A DNA stretch of 64,000 bases from Mediterraneibacter glycyrrhizinilyticus (lineage in GTDB: Bacteria; Bacillota; Clostridia; Lachnospirales; Lachnospiraceae). Below the pieces are notes generated by a model. It was given only the letters and a program-made list of their open reading frames with translations, searched no databases and was not told the origin of the DNA. The stretch is taken from positions 1-64,000 of the forward strand of contig NZ_JADMSO010000003.1 of NCBI RefSeq assembly GCF_015560805.1, written 5' to 3'. The translations under genes were made by a program, and so were the position numbers. This document shows, piece by piece, positions 53,735 to 62,908 of this stretch (the first letter of the stretch is position 1; every line of letters starts with the position of its first letter).

Positions 53735-54514
53735 ATGAAGGTTGTTATTTTGGCAGGTGGATTCGGTACCCGAATCAGCGAAGAAAGTCACCTGAAACCA
53801 AAGCCGATGATCGAGATCGGAGATAAACCGATACTCTGGCACATTATGAAAGAGTATTCACATTATGGTTACAATGAATTTGTGATCTGCTGCGGATATA
53901 AGCAGCATATGATCAAAGAGTATTTTGCAGATTATTATTTGTACAATGGTGATGTTACATTTGATTTTGGAAATGAAAATAAAATGATCGTTCACAATAA
54001 TGTATCAGAGCCTTGGAAAGTAACCCTCGTGGATACAGGGCTGAATACAATGACCGGCGGACGGATCAAAAGAATCCAGAAATATATCGGAAACGAGCCG
54101 TTCTTGATGACATACGGAGATGGAGTGGCTGATATTGATATCAACGAATTAGTAAAGTTTCACCAGGAAAAGGGACAGCTTGCTACATTAACGGCTGTTC
54201 ATGTGGGACAAAGATTCGGCGTGCTTGATATTGATCGGGAAAGCAGGGATATCCGGGCGTTCCGAGAAAAATCCAGCGCGGACGGAAGCCGTATCAGCGC
54301 CGGGTATATGGTGCTGGAACCGGAAGTGTTCGATTATATCGAGGGAGATAAAACAGTTTTTGAGAAAGAGCCGTTGGAACAGCTTGTACGAGACAGACAA
54401 TTGAATGCGTACAAACACAATGGCTACTGGCAGTGTATGGATACACAGCGTGAAAAAGAAAAATTAGAAGAACTGTGGAATTCCGGAAATGCTCCATGGA
54501 AAGTGTGGGACTGA
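53735..54514 (+). CDS. rfbF: Glucose-1-phosphate cytidylyltransferase
   Basis: The 259-residue nucleotidyltransferase makes CDP-glucose from CTP and glucose-1-phosphate. It has ILAGGFGTRISEESHLKPKP at the N-terminus, which is the nucleotide-binding motif with the activating Lys, then PMIEIGDKPILWHIM and TYGDGVADIDI (metal Asp). The length is standard for RfbF/DdhA. An AGGAGG site precedes the ATG, and the CDP-glucose dehydratase gene follows after 3 bp. Together they start a CDP-deoxysugar pathway for surface polysaccharide. Confidence 0.95.
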   Translation: MKVVILAGGFGTRISEESHLKPKPMIEIGDKPILWHIMKEYSHYGYNEFVICCGYKQHMIKEYFADYYLYNGDVTFDFGNENKMIVHNNVSEPWKVTLVDTGLNTMTGGRIKRIQKYIGNEPFLMTYGDGVADIDINELVKFHQEKGQLATLTAVHVGQRFGVLDIDRESRDIRAFREKSSADGSRISAGYMVLEPEVFDYIEGDKTVFEKEPLEQLVRDRQLNAYKHNGYWQCMDTQREKEKLEELWNSGNAPWKVWD

Positions 54515-54517
54515 TCT

Positions 54518-55567
54518 ATGAGGGAATTGAGTTTTTATAAAGGAAAAAAGATATTAGTCACAGGGCATACTGGGTTTAAAGGTACATGGCTTTGTAAAAT
54601 TCTTGTGAATGCAGGAGCTAAGGTAACAGGTTATTCATTAGAAGCTCCGACAAATCCAAATTTATTTGAACTTTCAGGAATTGAGAATGAGATTAATTCG
54701 ATCATTGGCGATATCCGCGATCTGGAACATTTGAAACAGGTGTTTGCGGAAGTACAGCCGGAGATTGTTCTTCATCTGGCAGCACAGCCGATCGTACGGG
54801 ATTCATATAAAGATCCGGTTTACACTTATGAGACAAATGTGATGGGAACGGTAAATATTTGTGAATGTGTGCGATTGAATCCTTGTGTAAAATCGTTTCT
54901 GAATGTAACGACAGATAAGGTATATCACAATAATGAGTGGGAATGGGGATATCGGGAGAACGATCCGTTGGATGGATATGATCCTTATTCCAACAGTAAA
55001 TCCTGCTCGGAGTTGGTGACACATAGTTATATTAATTCATTTTTTAAAGAAAACGGCATTGCGGTTTCAACAGCCAGAGCAGGTAATGTGATCGGCGGAG
55101 GAGATTTTGCAAATGACCGGATCATACCGGACTGCATCAGGGCGGCGATCAAAGGAGAACGTATTATTGTGCGAAATCCTCATTCGACCCGTCCTTATCA
55201 GCATGTATTGGAACCATTGGTTGTCTATCTGCAAATCGCAAAAGAGCAGTATGAAGATCCTAAATATGCCGGATTTTATAATGTGGGTCCGGATGACTGC
55301 GATTGCGTGACTACCGGGGAATTAGTAGATTTGTTTTGTAATGCCTGGGGAGAAGATCAGACTTGGGAAAACCGCTTTATGGGGGGACCTCATGAAGCTA
55401 ATTTCTTAAAACTGGATTGTTCCAAGATCAAGCAGGTGTTTGGCTGGAGTCCGAGATGGCATGTGGAAGAAGCTGTCCGGTATACCGTGGAGTGGGCAAA
55501 AGCCTGGGCGGCTGGAGAAAATATTTCAGAAATCATGGATCGGCAGATCGAAGAATTCTTTAATTAA
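54518..55567 (+). CDS. rfbG: CDP-glucose 4,6-dehydratase
   Basis: The 349-residue extended SDR converts CDP-glucose to CDP-4-keto-6-deoxyglucose. It shows the NAD-binding VTGHTGFKGTWL, HLAAQPIVRDSYKDP, the TTDKVY segment, and the catalytic YDPYSNSKSCSELV (Tyr-x3-Lys). The C-terminal half binds CDP. In most organisms the next step is a 3-dehydratase (RfbH), but no rfbH is present here. Instead an aldolase-like gene follows. Confidence 0.95.
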   Translation: MRELSFYKGKKILVTGHTGFKGTWLCKILVNAGAKVTGYSLEAPTNPNLFELSGIENEINSIIGDIRDLEHLKQVFAEVQPEIVLHLAAQPIVRDSYKDPVYTYETNVMGTVNICECVRLNPCVKSFLNVTTDKVYHNNEWEWGYRENDPLDGYDPYSNSKSCSELVTHSYINSFFKENGIAVSTARAGNVIGGGDFANDRIIPDCIRAAIKGERIIVRNPHSTRPYQHVLEPLVVYLQIAKEQYEDPKYAGFYNVGPDDCDCVTTGELVDLFCNAWGEDQTWENRFMGGPHEANFLKLDCSKIKQVFGWSPRWHVEEAVRYTVEWAKAWAAGENISEIMDRQIEEFFN

Positions 55568-55584
55568 AAGTGAGGAATATTTAC

Positions 55585-57189
55585 GTGAAAGATATTAAAT
55601 TATTAGATTGTACACTTAGAGATGGAGGTTATTTAAATGATTGGGAATTTGGTCATTCTAATCTTATCTCCACTTTTGAACGTTTAGTAAATACTAATAC
55701 AGAAATTATTGAAATCGGTTTTCTTGATGAACGGAGAGAGTTTGATGTCAATAGAAGTATTATGCCAGATTCAGAATCAGCAAGGAAAATTTATGGGAAA
55801 GTTGATAAGAAAAATGCGATCATCGTTGGTATGATCGATTATGGCACATGTAGTATCGGTCAACTTGAGAAATGTGAAGATAGTTATTTGGATGGAATTC
55901 GTGTAATTTTTAAAAAACATTTGATGCATGAAGCGATTGAATTTTGTAAACAAGTGAAAAATCTCGGATATAAAGTTTTTGCACAGGCAGTATCGATTAC
56001 GAGTTATAACGATGAAGAACTTATGGAATTGGTTGAATTGGTAAATCAATTAGATCCATATGCAATGTCTATGGTGGATACTTATGGTCTTCTTTATAAG
56101 GAGAACTTAATGCACTATTTTATACAATTAGATAAACATTTAAAAGAAGGAATTGGTCTCGGATATCATTCACATAATAATTTCCAACTAGCTTATTCTA
56201 ACTGCATGGAAGTACTTAGATATGAAACAAAACGACCGGTTATTGTTGATGGGACGCTTTATGGTATGGGGAAAAGTGCCGGAAATGCACCGATTGAATT
56301 GCTTGCAATGCATTTAAATGAGCAATATGAGAAAAATTACGATATTAGTCAGATGTTAGAAGCTATCGATGGAAATATTATGCAATGGCATCTAAAAACA
56401 CCGTGGGGTTACAGTATGTTCTATTATGTTGCAGCCTCAAACCATTGTCATCCGAATTATGTACAAGCATTAATGGATCATCACACCCTTTCAATAAAAT
56501 CTATCAATGAAATATTGGATAAAATTGAAGATGAAAAGAAATTACTTTTTGACCAAAAATATATTGAAGAATTGTATTACGAATATCAAAAAGAACAATG
56601 TGATGATAGTGAGGACAAAAGAAAACTTGTGTCTGCATTAAAAGATAAAGACATTTTGATTTTGGGACCGGGAAGTACACTCAAGTCAGAATCTTCCAAA
56701 ATTTCGCAGTACATCAAAGAAAAAAAACCATTGTTGTTATCAATCAACTTTATACCAGATGAGTTTGATGTTGATTATGTATTCTTAAGTAATCCGCGCC
56801 GCTATATTCGTTTGATGCATGCTTTAAAAGAAAAAAGAAATGGGAATGTTGAGATTATTGCTACATCAAATGTAACAAGGGCTAAGGGGAAATTTTCTTA
56901 TACGTTAAATAATAGTTCTTTACTAGATAAAGATGCTGTTGTGATGGATTATTCATTTGTGATGCTTTTAAAAGCTTTAAGAAGTATCGGCGTAAACAAA
57001 GTGACTTGTGCCGGATTAGATGGATATAGTGAAGAACAATCTAATTATGCTTCAAAGGATATGGAATATTGGTTTGCAAAACGAAATGCTGCTCTGTTAA
57101 ATCGATATGTAACAGAATTTCTAAACAGCATTGAATCTGATATGAAAGTCAGCTTTATAACGACTACACTCTATAAGGAAAAAGAATAA
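55585..57189 (+). CDS. DRE-TIM metallolyase (HMGL-like aldolase) fused to an uncharacterised C-terminal domain
   Basis: The 534-residue protein has an N-terminal TIM barrel of the HMG-CoA lyase / 4-hydroxy-2-oxovalerate aldolase class. It opens LLDCTLRDGGYLNDW with the metal Asp, and continues through SMVDTYGLLY, GLGYHSHNNFQLAYSN with the H-x-H metal ligands, and DGTLYGMGKSAGNAP. Residues about 355-534 form a second alpha/beta domain starting DILILGPGSTLKSESSKI, reminiscent of the MptE/DUF115 group. No ribosome site serves the upstream GTG at 55570; GTG 55585 is preferred. It probably makes or breaks a C-C bond at pyruvate. Its role beside CDP-sugar genes is unproven. The DNA becomes clearly AT-richer here. 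Confidence 0.75.
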   Translation: MKDIKLLDCTLRDGGYLNDWEFGHSNLISTFERLVNTNTEIIEIGFLDERREFDVNRSIMPDSESARKIYGKVDKKNAIIVGMIDYGTCSIGQLEKCEDSYLDGIRVIFKKHLMHEAIEFCKQVKNLGYKVFAQAVSITSYNDEELMELVELVNQLDPYAMSMVDTYGLLYKENLMHYFIQLDKHLKEGIGLGYHSHNNFQLAYSNCMEVLRYETKRPVIVDGTLYGMGKSAGNAPIELLAMHLNEQYEKNYDISQMLEAIDGNIMQWHLKTPWGYSMFYYVAASNHCHPNYVQALMDHHTLSIKSINEILDKIEDEKKLLFDQKYIEELYYEYQKEQCDDSEDKRKLVSALKDKDILILGPGSTLKSESSKISQYIKEKKPLLLSINFIPDEFDVDYVFLSNPRRYIRLMHALKEKRNGNVEIIATSNVTRAKGKFSYTLNNSSLLDKDAVVMDYSFVMLLKALRSIGVNKVTCAGLDGYSEEQSNYASKDMEYWFAKRNAALLNRYVTEFLNSIESDMKVSFITTTLYKEKE

Positions 57190-57842
57190 TGAAAAAATAT
57201 GATATTGCAGTATTTGATGTAGATGGAACACTTTTAGACACTACAGAAGGTGTTTTATCGGCTGTTCGTTACACTATAAAAAATTATAATTTACCTTCTT
57301 TATCAGAAGAACAGCTAAAAACATTTATAGGTCCTCCGATACAAGATTCTTTCCAAAAATATTATCAGTTAAATGAAAAAGAAAATCAAAGGTTAGCAGA
57401 ATGCTTTAGAGACAGATATAAAAACTTTGATCTATTAAAGGCAGTTCCTTATCCGGGAATTTTCGATGCAATAGATGTTCTGTATCAAAATGATATTAAA
57501 ATAGCGGTCGCTACTTATAAACGTCAAGATTATGCGATCAAATTATTAAAGCATTTCCAGTTTGATAAATATACTGACATTATGTATGGCGCGGATAATT
57601 TTAATAAACTCAAAAAAAAGGACATTATTATTAAATGCATGGAAGATTTAGGGGTTACAGATTATTCAAAAGCGGTGATGATAGGGGACACTGATAACGA
57701 TGCAATAGGTGCAGATGAGATTGGGATGAACTTTTTAGGTGTTACTTATGGATTTGGATTTAAAAATCTGAATGATGTGAAACAATATCCTGCAATTGGA
57801 AGCGTAGATAGTGCAGAAGATATATCAGCTTATTTTGTTTAA
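57189..57842 (+). CDS. HAD family hydrolase, phosphoglycolate phosphatase-like
   Basis: The 217-residue protein has HAD motif I in AVFDVDGTLLDTTEGVL, motif II in VATYKRQDYAIKLL (Thr at the usual Ser/Thr position), and motifs III/IV in a Lys followed by MIGDTDNDAIGADEIGM. The cap region carries FIGPPIQDSFQKYYQL as in Gph/PGMB-type phosphatases. Its ATG overlaps the aldolase stop by one base (TAATG), so translation is coupled. It probably removes a phosphate from an intermediate of the same biosynthesis. Confidence 0.87.
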   Translation: MKKYDIAVFDVDGTLLDTTEGVLSAVRYTIKNYNLPSLSEEQLKTFIGPPIQDSFQKYYQLNEKENQRLAECFRDRYKNFDLLKAVPYPGIFDAIDVLYQNDIKIAVATYKRQDYAIKLLKHFQFDKYTDIMYGADNFNKLKKKDIIIKCMEDLGVTDYSKAVMIGDTDNDAIGADEIGMNFLGVTYGFGFKNLNDVKQYPAIGSVDSAEDISAYFV

Positions 57843-57876
57843 ATACATTTGATACTTAATGGAGAGAACGAAAGTT

Positions 57877-58800
57877 ATGAAAAAAGTAATTGTTACAGGT
57901 GCTACAGGAATGGTTGGAGCTACCATGATCGAACAGATGCTTGCAGATGGAATAGAAGTGACAGGAATTATCCGACCATCATCAGCTAAAACAAAAAACT
58001 TAGTGAAAAGTGAAAATTTTCATGTGATCGAGTGCGACATTGATAATCTTCTTAGTTTGAAAAATGTGTTGTCAAAAGATTATGATACATTCTATCATTT
58101 CGCATGGAATGGTACATATGGTGCCAGCAGAGATGATATTCGTTTGCAAGTATGCAATGTGAAAGATACTTTAGATGCTGTTGAATTGGCTCATTTTATT
58201 GGGTGTAAATCTTTTATCGGAGCAGGTTCACAGGCAGAATTCGGACATGTTCAGGGCGTAATTTCCGATGCACTGCCTAAAAATCCTGTGACGGGATATG
58301 GAATTGCTAAATTAGATGCGTGCAGAATGGGAAAACTGCTTTGTGAACAATATGGCATTCGACATAACTGGGGGCGGATTGTCAGCACCTATGGTCCAAG
58401 GGATAATACGTACACAATGGTAATGTCAAGTATTATCCGTATGTTGAACGGAGAACGGATGCAATTTACTAAAGGTGATCAAATTTGGGATTATTTGTAT
58501 GGTGGGGATTGTTCACGGGCATTTTATTTGATTGGAAAATATGGGAAACATGGCAAAGCGTATACTATCGGATCAGGAGAAACTAAACTCTTAAGAGATT
58601 ATATTCAGATTATCCGGAACATAATTAATCCAGAACTTGAAGTTGGAATCGGAGAACTAGATTATTATCCTAATCAAGTTATGCATTTGGAGGCGGATAT
58701 AACAGAACTTACGAATGATACAGGATTTAAGCCGACTATATCTTTTGAAGAGGGAATAAAAAATACAATAGAGTGGTATAGGAGCAATGACAATGTGTAA
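57877..58800 (+). CDS. NAD-dependent sugar epimerase/dehydratase (extended SDR)
   Basis: The 307-residue protein has the Rossmann start KVIVTGATGMVGATMIEQML, a sugar-SDR core with FYHFAWNGTYGASRDD and GAGSQAEFG, and the catalytic Tyr/Lys in GYGIAKLDACRMGKL. The sequence resembles reductases or epimerases acting on NDP-sugars, and a ketone reduction of the CDP-keto sugar is plausible. The ATG at 57859 overlaps the GGAGAG site, so 57877 is chosen. It overlaps the next gene by a few bases. Confidence 0.85.
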   Translation: MKKVIVTGATGMVGATMIEQMLADGIEVTGIIRPSSAKTKNLVKSENFHVIECDIDNLLSLKNVLSKDYDTFYHFAWNGTYGASRDDIRLQVCNVKDTLDAVELAHFIGCKSFIGAGSQAEFGHVQGVISDALPKNPVTGYGIAKLDACRMGKLLCEQYGIRHNWGRIVSTYGPRDNTYTMVMSSIIRMLNGERMQFTKGDQIWDYLYGGDCSRAFYLIGKYGKHGKAYTIGSGETKLLRDYIQIIRNIINPELEVGIGELDYYPNQVMHLEADITELTNDTGFKPTISFEEGIKNTIEWYRSNDNV

Positions 58801-59752
58801 ACATATTTCAGTTATGACTCCTTGTTATAACGAGGAAGATAATATTTTAAATCTATACAATGAAGTGAAGAAACAGTTTGAAAATTTACCTCAATACACA
58901 TATGAGCATATTTTTATAGATAATTTTTCCACTGATAAATCACGGGATATTTTACGAGAATTAGCCCAAAAAGATAAAAAAGTAAAAGTGATTCTGAATG
59001 CACGCAATTTTGGACCAAATCGATCGGGGAGTTATGGAATGCTTCAGGCAACGGGAGATGCTTTGATCTGTATTGTATGCGATTTACAGGATCCACCGGA
59101 AATGATTCCTCAATTTCTTCAAAAATGGGAAGAGGGATATAAAGTTGTTTTGGGACAAAAATTAAAAAGTAAAGAAAATCCGATTATGTTTCAAGTAAGA
59201 AAACTTTATTATCGAATTATCAATTGGTTATCAGAAACCCCTCAATATGAAGGGGTAACAGGATATGGATTATTTGATAAGGAATTTTTAGATACTATGC
59301 GATGGATGGACGATCCGGATCCGTATATTCGTGGATTGGTTCCAGATCTTGGATATAAAACTTATCTTTTACAATATACTCAAAATAAACGAGAATATGG
59401 AAAATCTAGTTACAATTTTAATAGCTATTTTGATTTTGCGATTACCGGAGTAACACATGTATCTAAAAAACCTTTGAGAATAGCAACAATGATCGGAATG
59501 GGAATGTCTGCCATTAGTTTTCTTTTAGCTATTGTATATTTAGTTATGAAATTAGTGAAATGGGATTCTTTCTCTATGGGAACTGCTCCGGTTCTAATCG
59601 GAATGTTTTTATTAGCATCGGTACAATTAGCTTTCATTGGAGTGATTGGAGAGTACATCGGTGCTATTTTAACACGGGTTACAAAAAGACCTATGGTAGT
59701 TGAAGAGGAAAGAATTAATTTTGAGGATGATTCTAAAAATAGTAATCGCTAG
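58793..59752 (+). CDS. GT2 glycosyltransferase with C-terminal membrane helices (DPM1/GtrB-like)
   Basis: The 319-residue protein opens with the GT2 fold (SVMTPCYNEEDNILNLY), has the catalytic VCDLQDPPEMIPQFL with DxD-like acids and KREYGKSSYNF, and ends with two membrane helices (about 230-250 and 265-290). This is the layout of polyprenyl-phosphate glycosyltransferases that load a sugar onto undecaprenyl phosphate. ATG 58793 is better spaced from GGAG than ATG 58787. The end of the preceding epimerase gene overlaps the start. Confidence 0.88.
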   Translation: MCKHISVMTPCYNEEDNILNLYNEVKKQFENLPQYTYEHIFIDNFSTDKSRDILRELAQKDKKVKVILNARNFGPNRSGSYGMLQATGDALICIVCDLQDPPEMIPQFLQKWEEGYKVVLGQKLKSKENPIMFQVRKLYYRIINWLSETPQYEGVTGYGLFDKEFLDTMRWMDDPDPYIRGLVPDLGYKTYLLQYTQNKREYGKSSYNFNSYFDFAITGVTHVSKKPLRIATMIGMGMSAISFLLAIVYLVMKLVKWDSFSMGTAPVLIGMFLLASVQLAFIGVIGEYIGAILTRVTKRPMVVEEERINFEDDSKNSNR

Positions 59753-59769
59753 TCGTGAGGAGGACGAAT

Positions 59770-61581
59770 ATGAGAGTAAAAATTTCAGATTGGATTGCTG
59801 AATTTCTTGTGAAACAGGGAATCCGCCATAATTTTACAGTTCCAGGTGGAGGTGCGATGCATTTAAATGTATCATTTGGACATCAAGAAGGATTGGAAAA
59901 TATTTTTGTTCAGCACGAACAAAGCGCTGCAATTGCTGCTGAGGGGTATTTCCGAGCTACAAATGAAATACCACTTGTATGCTGTACTACCGGACCAGGG
60001 GGAACTAATACATTAACCGGAGTGTTAGGTGCCTGGTTGGATAGTATTCCGATGCTTATCGTAAGTGGACAGGTTCGGTATGCAACAACTGCCCGTGCTG
60101 CAGGTATACCCGTTCGTGCAATGGGGGATCAGGAATTTGATATTACTCCTATGGTCGCACATATGACAAAGTATGCAGAGATGATTACCGATCCAAGAAC
60201 TGTAAAATATCATATTGAAAAAGCATTATATTTAGCTACTCATGGAAGACCAGGACCGGTATGGTTAGATGTTCCATTAGATATTCAGGGAGGATATATC
60301 GATACAGAGGAATTTATTTCTTTTGATCCTGAAGAAGTTAAGCAAGAACTTCCGCCTAAAGTAAATGATGAACAAATAGAGGTTGTTATTGAAAAAGTAA
60401 AGGATGCAAAACGACCGGTATTGATCTTCGGTAATGGTATTCATATCGCAGATTGTGTAGATCTGGCAAGACAAGTTGCAGAAAAATTAAAAATTCCCGT
60501 AACGGTTGCATATGATGCAACTGACTTGATGCCTACGGAGAATGAATTTTATGTCGGTCAGGGCGGATTACTTGGAGACCGGTCAGGAAACTGGGCAATA
60601 CAGAATGCAGATTTAGTCCTTTCTATTGGATGTCGCTTGAGTTGCAGACAAGTTGGATACAATGTGCATAGCTGGGCAAGGGAAGCTTTTGTCATTATGG
60701 TTGATATTGATAAATATGAATTACAGAAGCCGAGTATCCATGTAGAGATGCCAATTCAGGCAGATGCAAAAGAATTTTTAGAAAAATTAGATGAAGCATT
60801 ATCCTATGATTTAGAACCTCATACAGAATGGCTTGGAATTTGTCAGGATTGGAAGAAAAAATATCCGGTTGTAACAGAAAAACATTACGCGGGAACCGGT
60901 TTGGTCAATGCATATTGTTTTTTAAATGAAATCAGTCATAGAGTTTCAGAGAATCAATTAATTGTACTTGGCAATGGAACAGTAGAAGCATGCCTTCATG
61001 CAATTTTTATAAAAGAACATACAAGACTGATATCTAATAGTGGTGCAGCTAGTATGGGATATGATCTTCCGGCGGCAATTGGTGCATGTTTTGCTACTGG
61101 AAAAAAGAATACAGTTTGTCTTACCGGCGATGGAAGTATTCAGATGAATTTACAGGAATTACAAACTATTGTTTTCCATAAGCTTCCAATTAAAATTTTC
61201 ATTGTAAATAATCAGGGATACCATTCTATGAGACAGACAGAGGGAAATCTTTTCCCTGAATATACAAAGATTGGTGTAGGACCAGAAAGTGGCGATCTAA
61301 GTTTTCCGGATATGAAAAAGATTGCAAATGCGTATGGTATTCCATACTGTTCAGCAGCAAATAATAAAGAGTTGGGATCTGCTATCGAAAATACTCTTAA
61401 TACAGAAGGGTATGCAATGTGTGAAATATTTGCGACAACAGAACAGAAATTTGAACCAAAGAGTGCAACAAAACGCTTAGAAGATGGAACACTTGTAAGT
61501 CCGCCATTGGAAGACTTAGCTCCATTTTTACCAAGAGAGGAATTGGAAAAAATTATGATTATTCCTATGTGGGAAGCATAA
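59770..61581 (+). CDS. Thiamine-diphosphate enzyme, acetolactate synthase-like
   Basis: The 603-residue protein has all three TPP-enzyme domains: an N-terminal part with VQHEQSAAIAAEGYFRAT (activating Glu) and TTGPGGTNTLTGVLGAWLDS, a central domain with RPVLIFGNGIH, and the TPP/Mg site TGDGSIQMNLQELQTIVF. It resembles the large subunit of acetolactate synthase, but no small subunit or ilv gene is nearby. In polysaccharide clusters such enzymes (YerE type) transfer a two-carbon unit from pyruvate to a CDP-keto sugar to make a branched sugar. That role fits rfbF/rfbG but is inference. ATG 59770 follows AGGAGG. Confidence 0.85.
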   Translation: MRVKISDWIAEFLVKQGIRHNFTVPGGGAMHLNVSFGHQEGLENIFVQHEQSAAIAAEGYFRATNEIPLVCCTTGPGGTNTLTGVLGAWLDSIPMLIVSGQVRYATTARAAGIPVRAMGDQEFDITPMVAHMTKYAEMITDPRTVKYHIEKALYLATHGRPGPVWLDVPLDIQGGYIDTEEFISFDPEEVKQELPPKVNDEQIEVVIEKVKDAKRPVLIFGNGIHIADCVDLARQVAEKLKIPVTVAYDATDLMPTENEFYVGQGGLLGDRSGNWAIQNADLVLSIGCRLSCRQVGYNVHSWAREAFVIMVDIDKYELQKPSIHVEMPIQADAKEFLEKLDEALSYDLEPHTEWLGICQDWKKKYPVVTEKHYAGTGLVNAYCFLNEISHRVSENQLIVLGNGTVEACLHAIFIKEHTRLISNSGAASMGYDLPAAIGACFATGKKNTVCLTGDGSIQMNLQELQTIVFHKLPIKIFIVNNQGYHSMRQTEGNLFPEYTKIGVGPESGDLSFPDMKKIANAYGIPYCSAANNKELGSAIENTLNTEGYAMCEIFATTEQKFEPKSATKRLEDGTLVSPPLEDLAPFLPREELEKIMIIPMWEA

Positions 61582-61622
61582 TTAATTCTGTTTTAATCTA
61601 AAAAATAGTAGAGAAAGGAAAA

Positions 61623-61652
61623 ATGTACTTTTTACATTTTATAAAAAAATGA
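61623..61652 (+). other. Nine-codon leader frame overlapping the next start codon
   Basis: ATG 61623, well placed after AGAAAGGAAAA, reads MYFLHFIKK and stops at TGA 61650-61652, overlapping ATG 61649 of the glycosyltransferase (ATGA). Since the larger gene has no ribosome site of its own, the leader may deliver ribosomes by termination-reinitiation. Confidence 0.35.
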
Positions 61653-62680
61653 ATGAAAAACCATTATTTACAATAGGTATTGCATCTTATAATTATGCAA
61701 ATTATATAAAAAGATTGCTTTCTTCTATAAAAGAACAAACTTTCAAGGATTATGAGATATTAATTTCGGATGATTTTTCAACAGATAATTCTCTTCAAGT
61801 GATTAATGAATTTATAGATGAAAATCCTGATATTTGTGTCAGACTAATCGTAGCTGAGAAAAATGAAGGACTTGTCGCAAATAAAAATAAATTAATAGAA
61901 AATTGTAAAGGAAAATATTTAATGCTGTGTGATGCAGATGATTGGATGAGTAAAGATTGTCTTGCAGAAATGGCTCAAAAAATTGAGATTGAAAAACCTG
62001 ATAGAGTAATTTCGCAGGTAGCTCATATTGATCAAAACAACAATATTTTGCAAATTGAATATATTCCTTCCAATCAGACAAAATGGGGGTGGAATCTGCA
62101 TCATGGAAGTGTTTATAAAACTGATATTTTAAAAGAGAACAATATTTTTATAAAACAGATGCCAGATGATGTATATTTAACGGTAGATTTTGCTCAACAT
62201 AGTTCTAAATTATCTATTATACATAAAACGTTATATTATTGGTTGGTTCATACAGATTCTGAAGGCAGAAAAAAAATCAATTTTAATGAAACATATGTGC
62301 AAGCTACTTTTTGTGAAGTGTTGAAACATGTAACGAAAATAATAGACAATTTAGAAAAATCAAATTTAAAGAAACAAGAGGATATTCAGGAATTAAAACT
62401 GGTAAGATTAAAATTATATTACTTTTATATTTTATTTGTATTTCAGAATGAAACTTATAAAGATAAAATTAAATATTATAATCAATTACACAGATGTATA
62501 AACGGTCTTGATAAAAATTATAGGCAAACTCAGTGCCTTTCAAAAAGTTCAGAAATTGTTTTGAGAGAATATCCCATGAAAGCCATTCGTCTTTGTACGT
62601 TGCTTGAAAAATTACATTTGATGAAATTAGGTTTGTTTGGCTATCATTTAATGACTAAATTTAAATATTTTGATCAGTAA
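61649..62680 (+). CDS. GT2 family glycosyltransferase
   Basis: The 343-residue protein begins FTIGIASYNYANYIKRLLSS and shows ILISDDFSTDNSLQVI, then YLMLCDADDWMSKDCL with the acidic metal/nucleotide motif, the standard GT2 pattern. The C-terminal third is Lys/Leu-rich and without membrane helices. It should add a sugar to the growing surface polysaccharide; donor and acceptor are unknown. The coding DNA is very AT-rich, like the rest of the cluster's end. Confidence 0.87.
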   Translation: MNEKPLFTIGIASYNYANYIKRLLSSIKEQTFKDYEILISDDFSTDNSLQVINEFIDENPDICVRLIVAEKNEGLVANKNKLIENCKGKYLMLCDADDWMSKDCLAEMAQKIEIEKPDRVISQVAHIDQNNNILQIEYIPSNQTKWGWNLHHGSVYKTDILKENNIFIKQMPDDVYLTVDFAQHSSKLSIIHKTLYYWLVHTDSEGRKKINFNETYVQATFCEVLKHVTKIIDNLEKSNLKKQEDIQELKLVRLKLYYFYILFVFQNETYKDKIKYYNQLHRCINGLDKNYRQTQCLSKSSEIVLREYPMKAIRLCTLLEKLHLMKLGLFGYHLMTKFKYFDQ

Positions 62681-62870
62681 CTCAAATATCTCAATACAAT
62701 AAAACATATCTTAAGGTAAAAATATGGGAAACGAAATTCACAATATTAACAATCCAGATAGAATAAAAGTAGATTGTTTATAAAGTGTATCGTTTCCCTT
62801 ACTTAATGGTTCCAGTTGATTATGAGATAATTACAATTAGCTTTTTAAATAAAAATATACAGAGAGGAAA
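62681..62870. other. Intergenic AT-rich stretch with a long-range inverted repeat
   Basis: GGGAAACGA near 62725 and TCGTTTCCC near 62791 are complementary across a loop of about 57 nt. A 19-codon frame (MGNEIHNINNPDRIKVDCL) fills much of the loop but lacks a good ribosome site. I see no recognised RNA family. Confidence 0.35.
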
Positions 62871-62908
62871 ATGTTGTTTTACCATTGAAAACAATATACA
62901 GATTAAAA

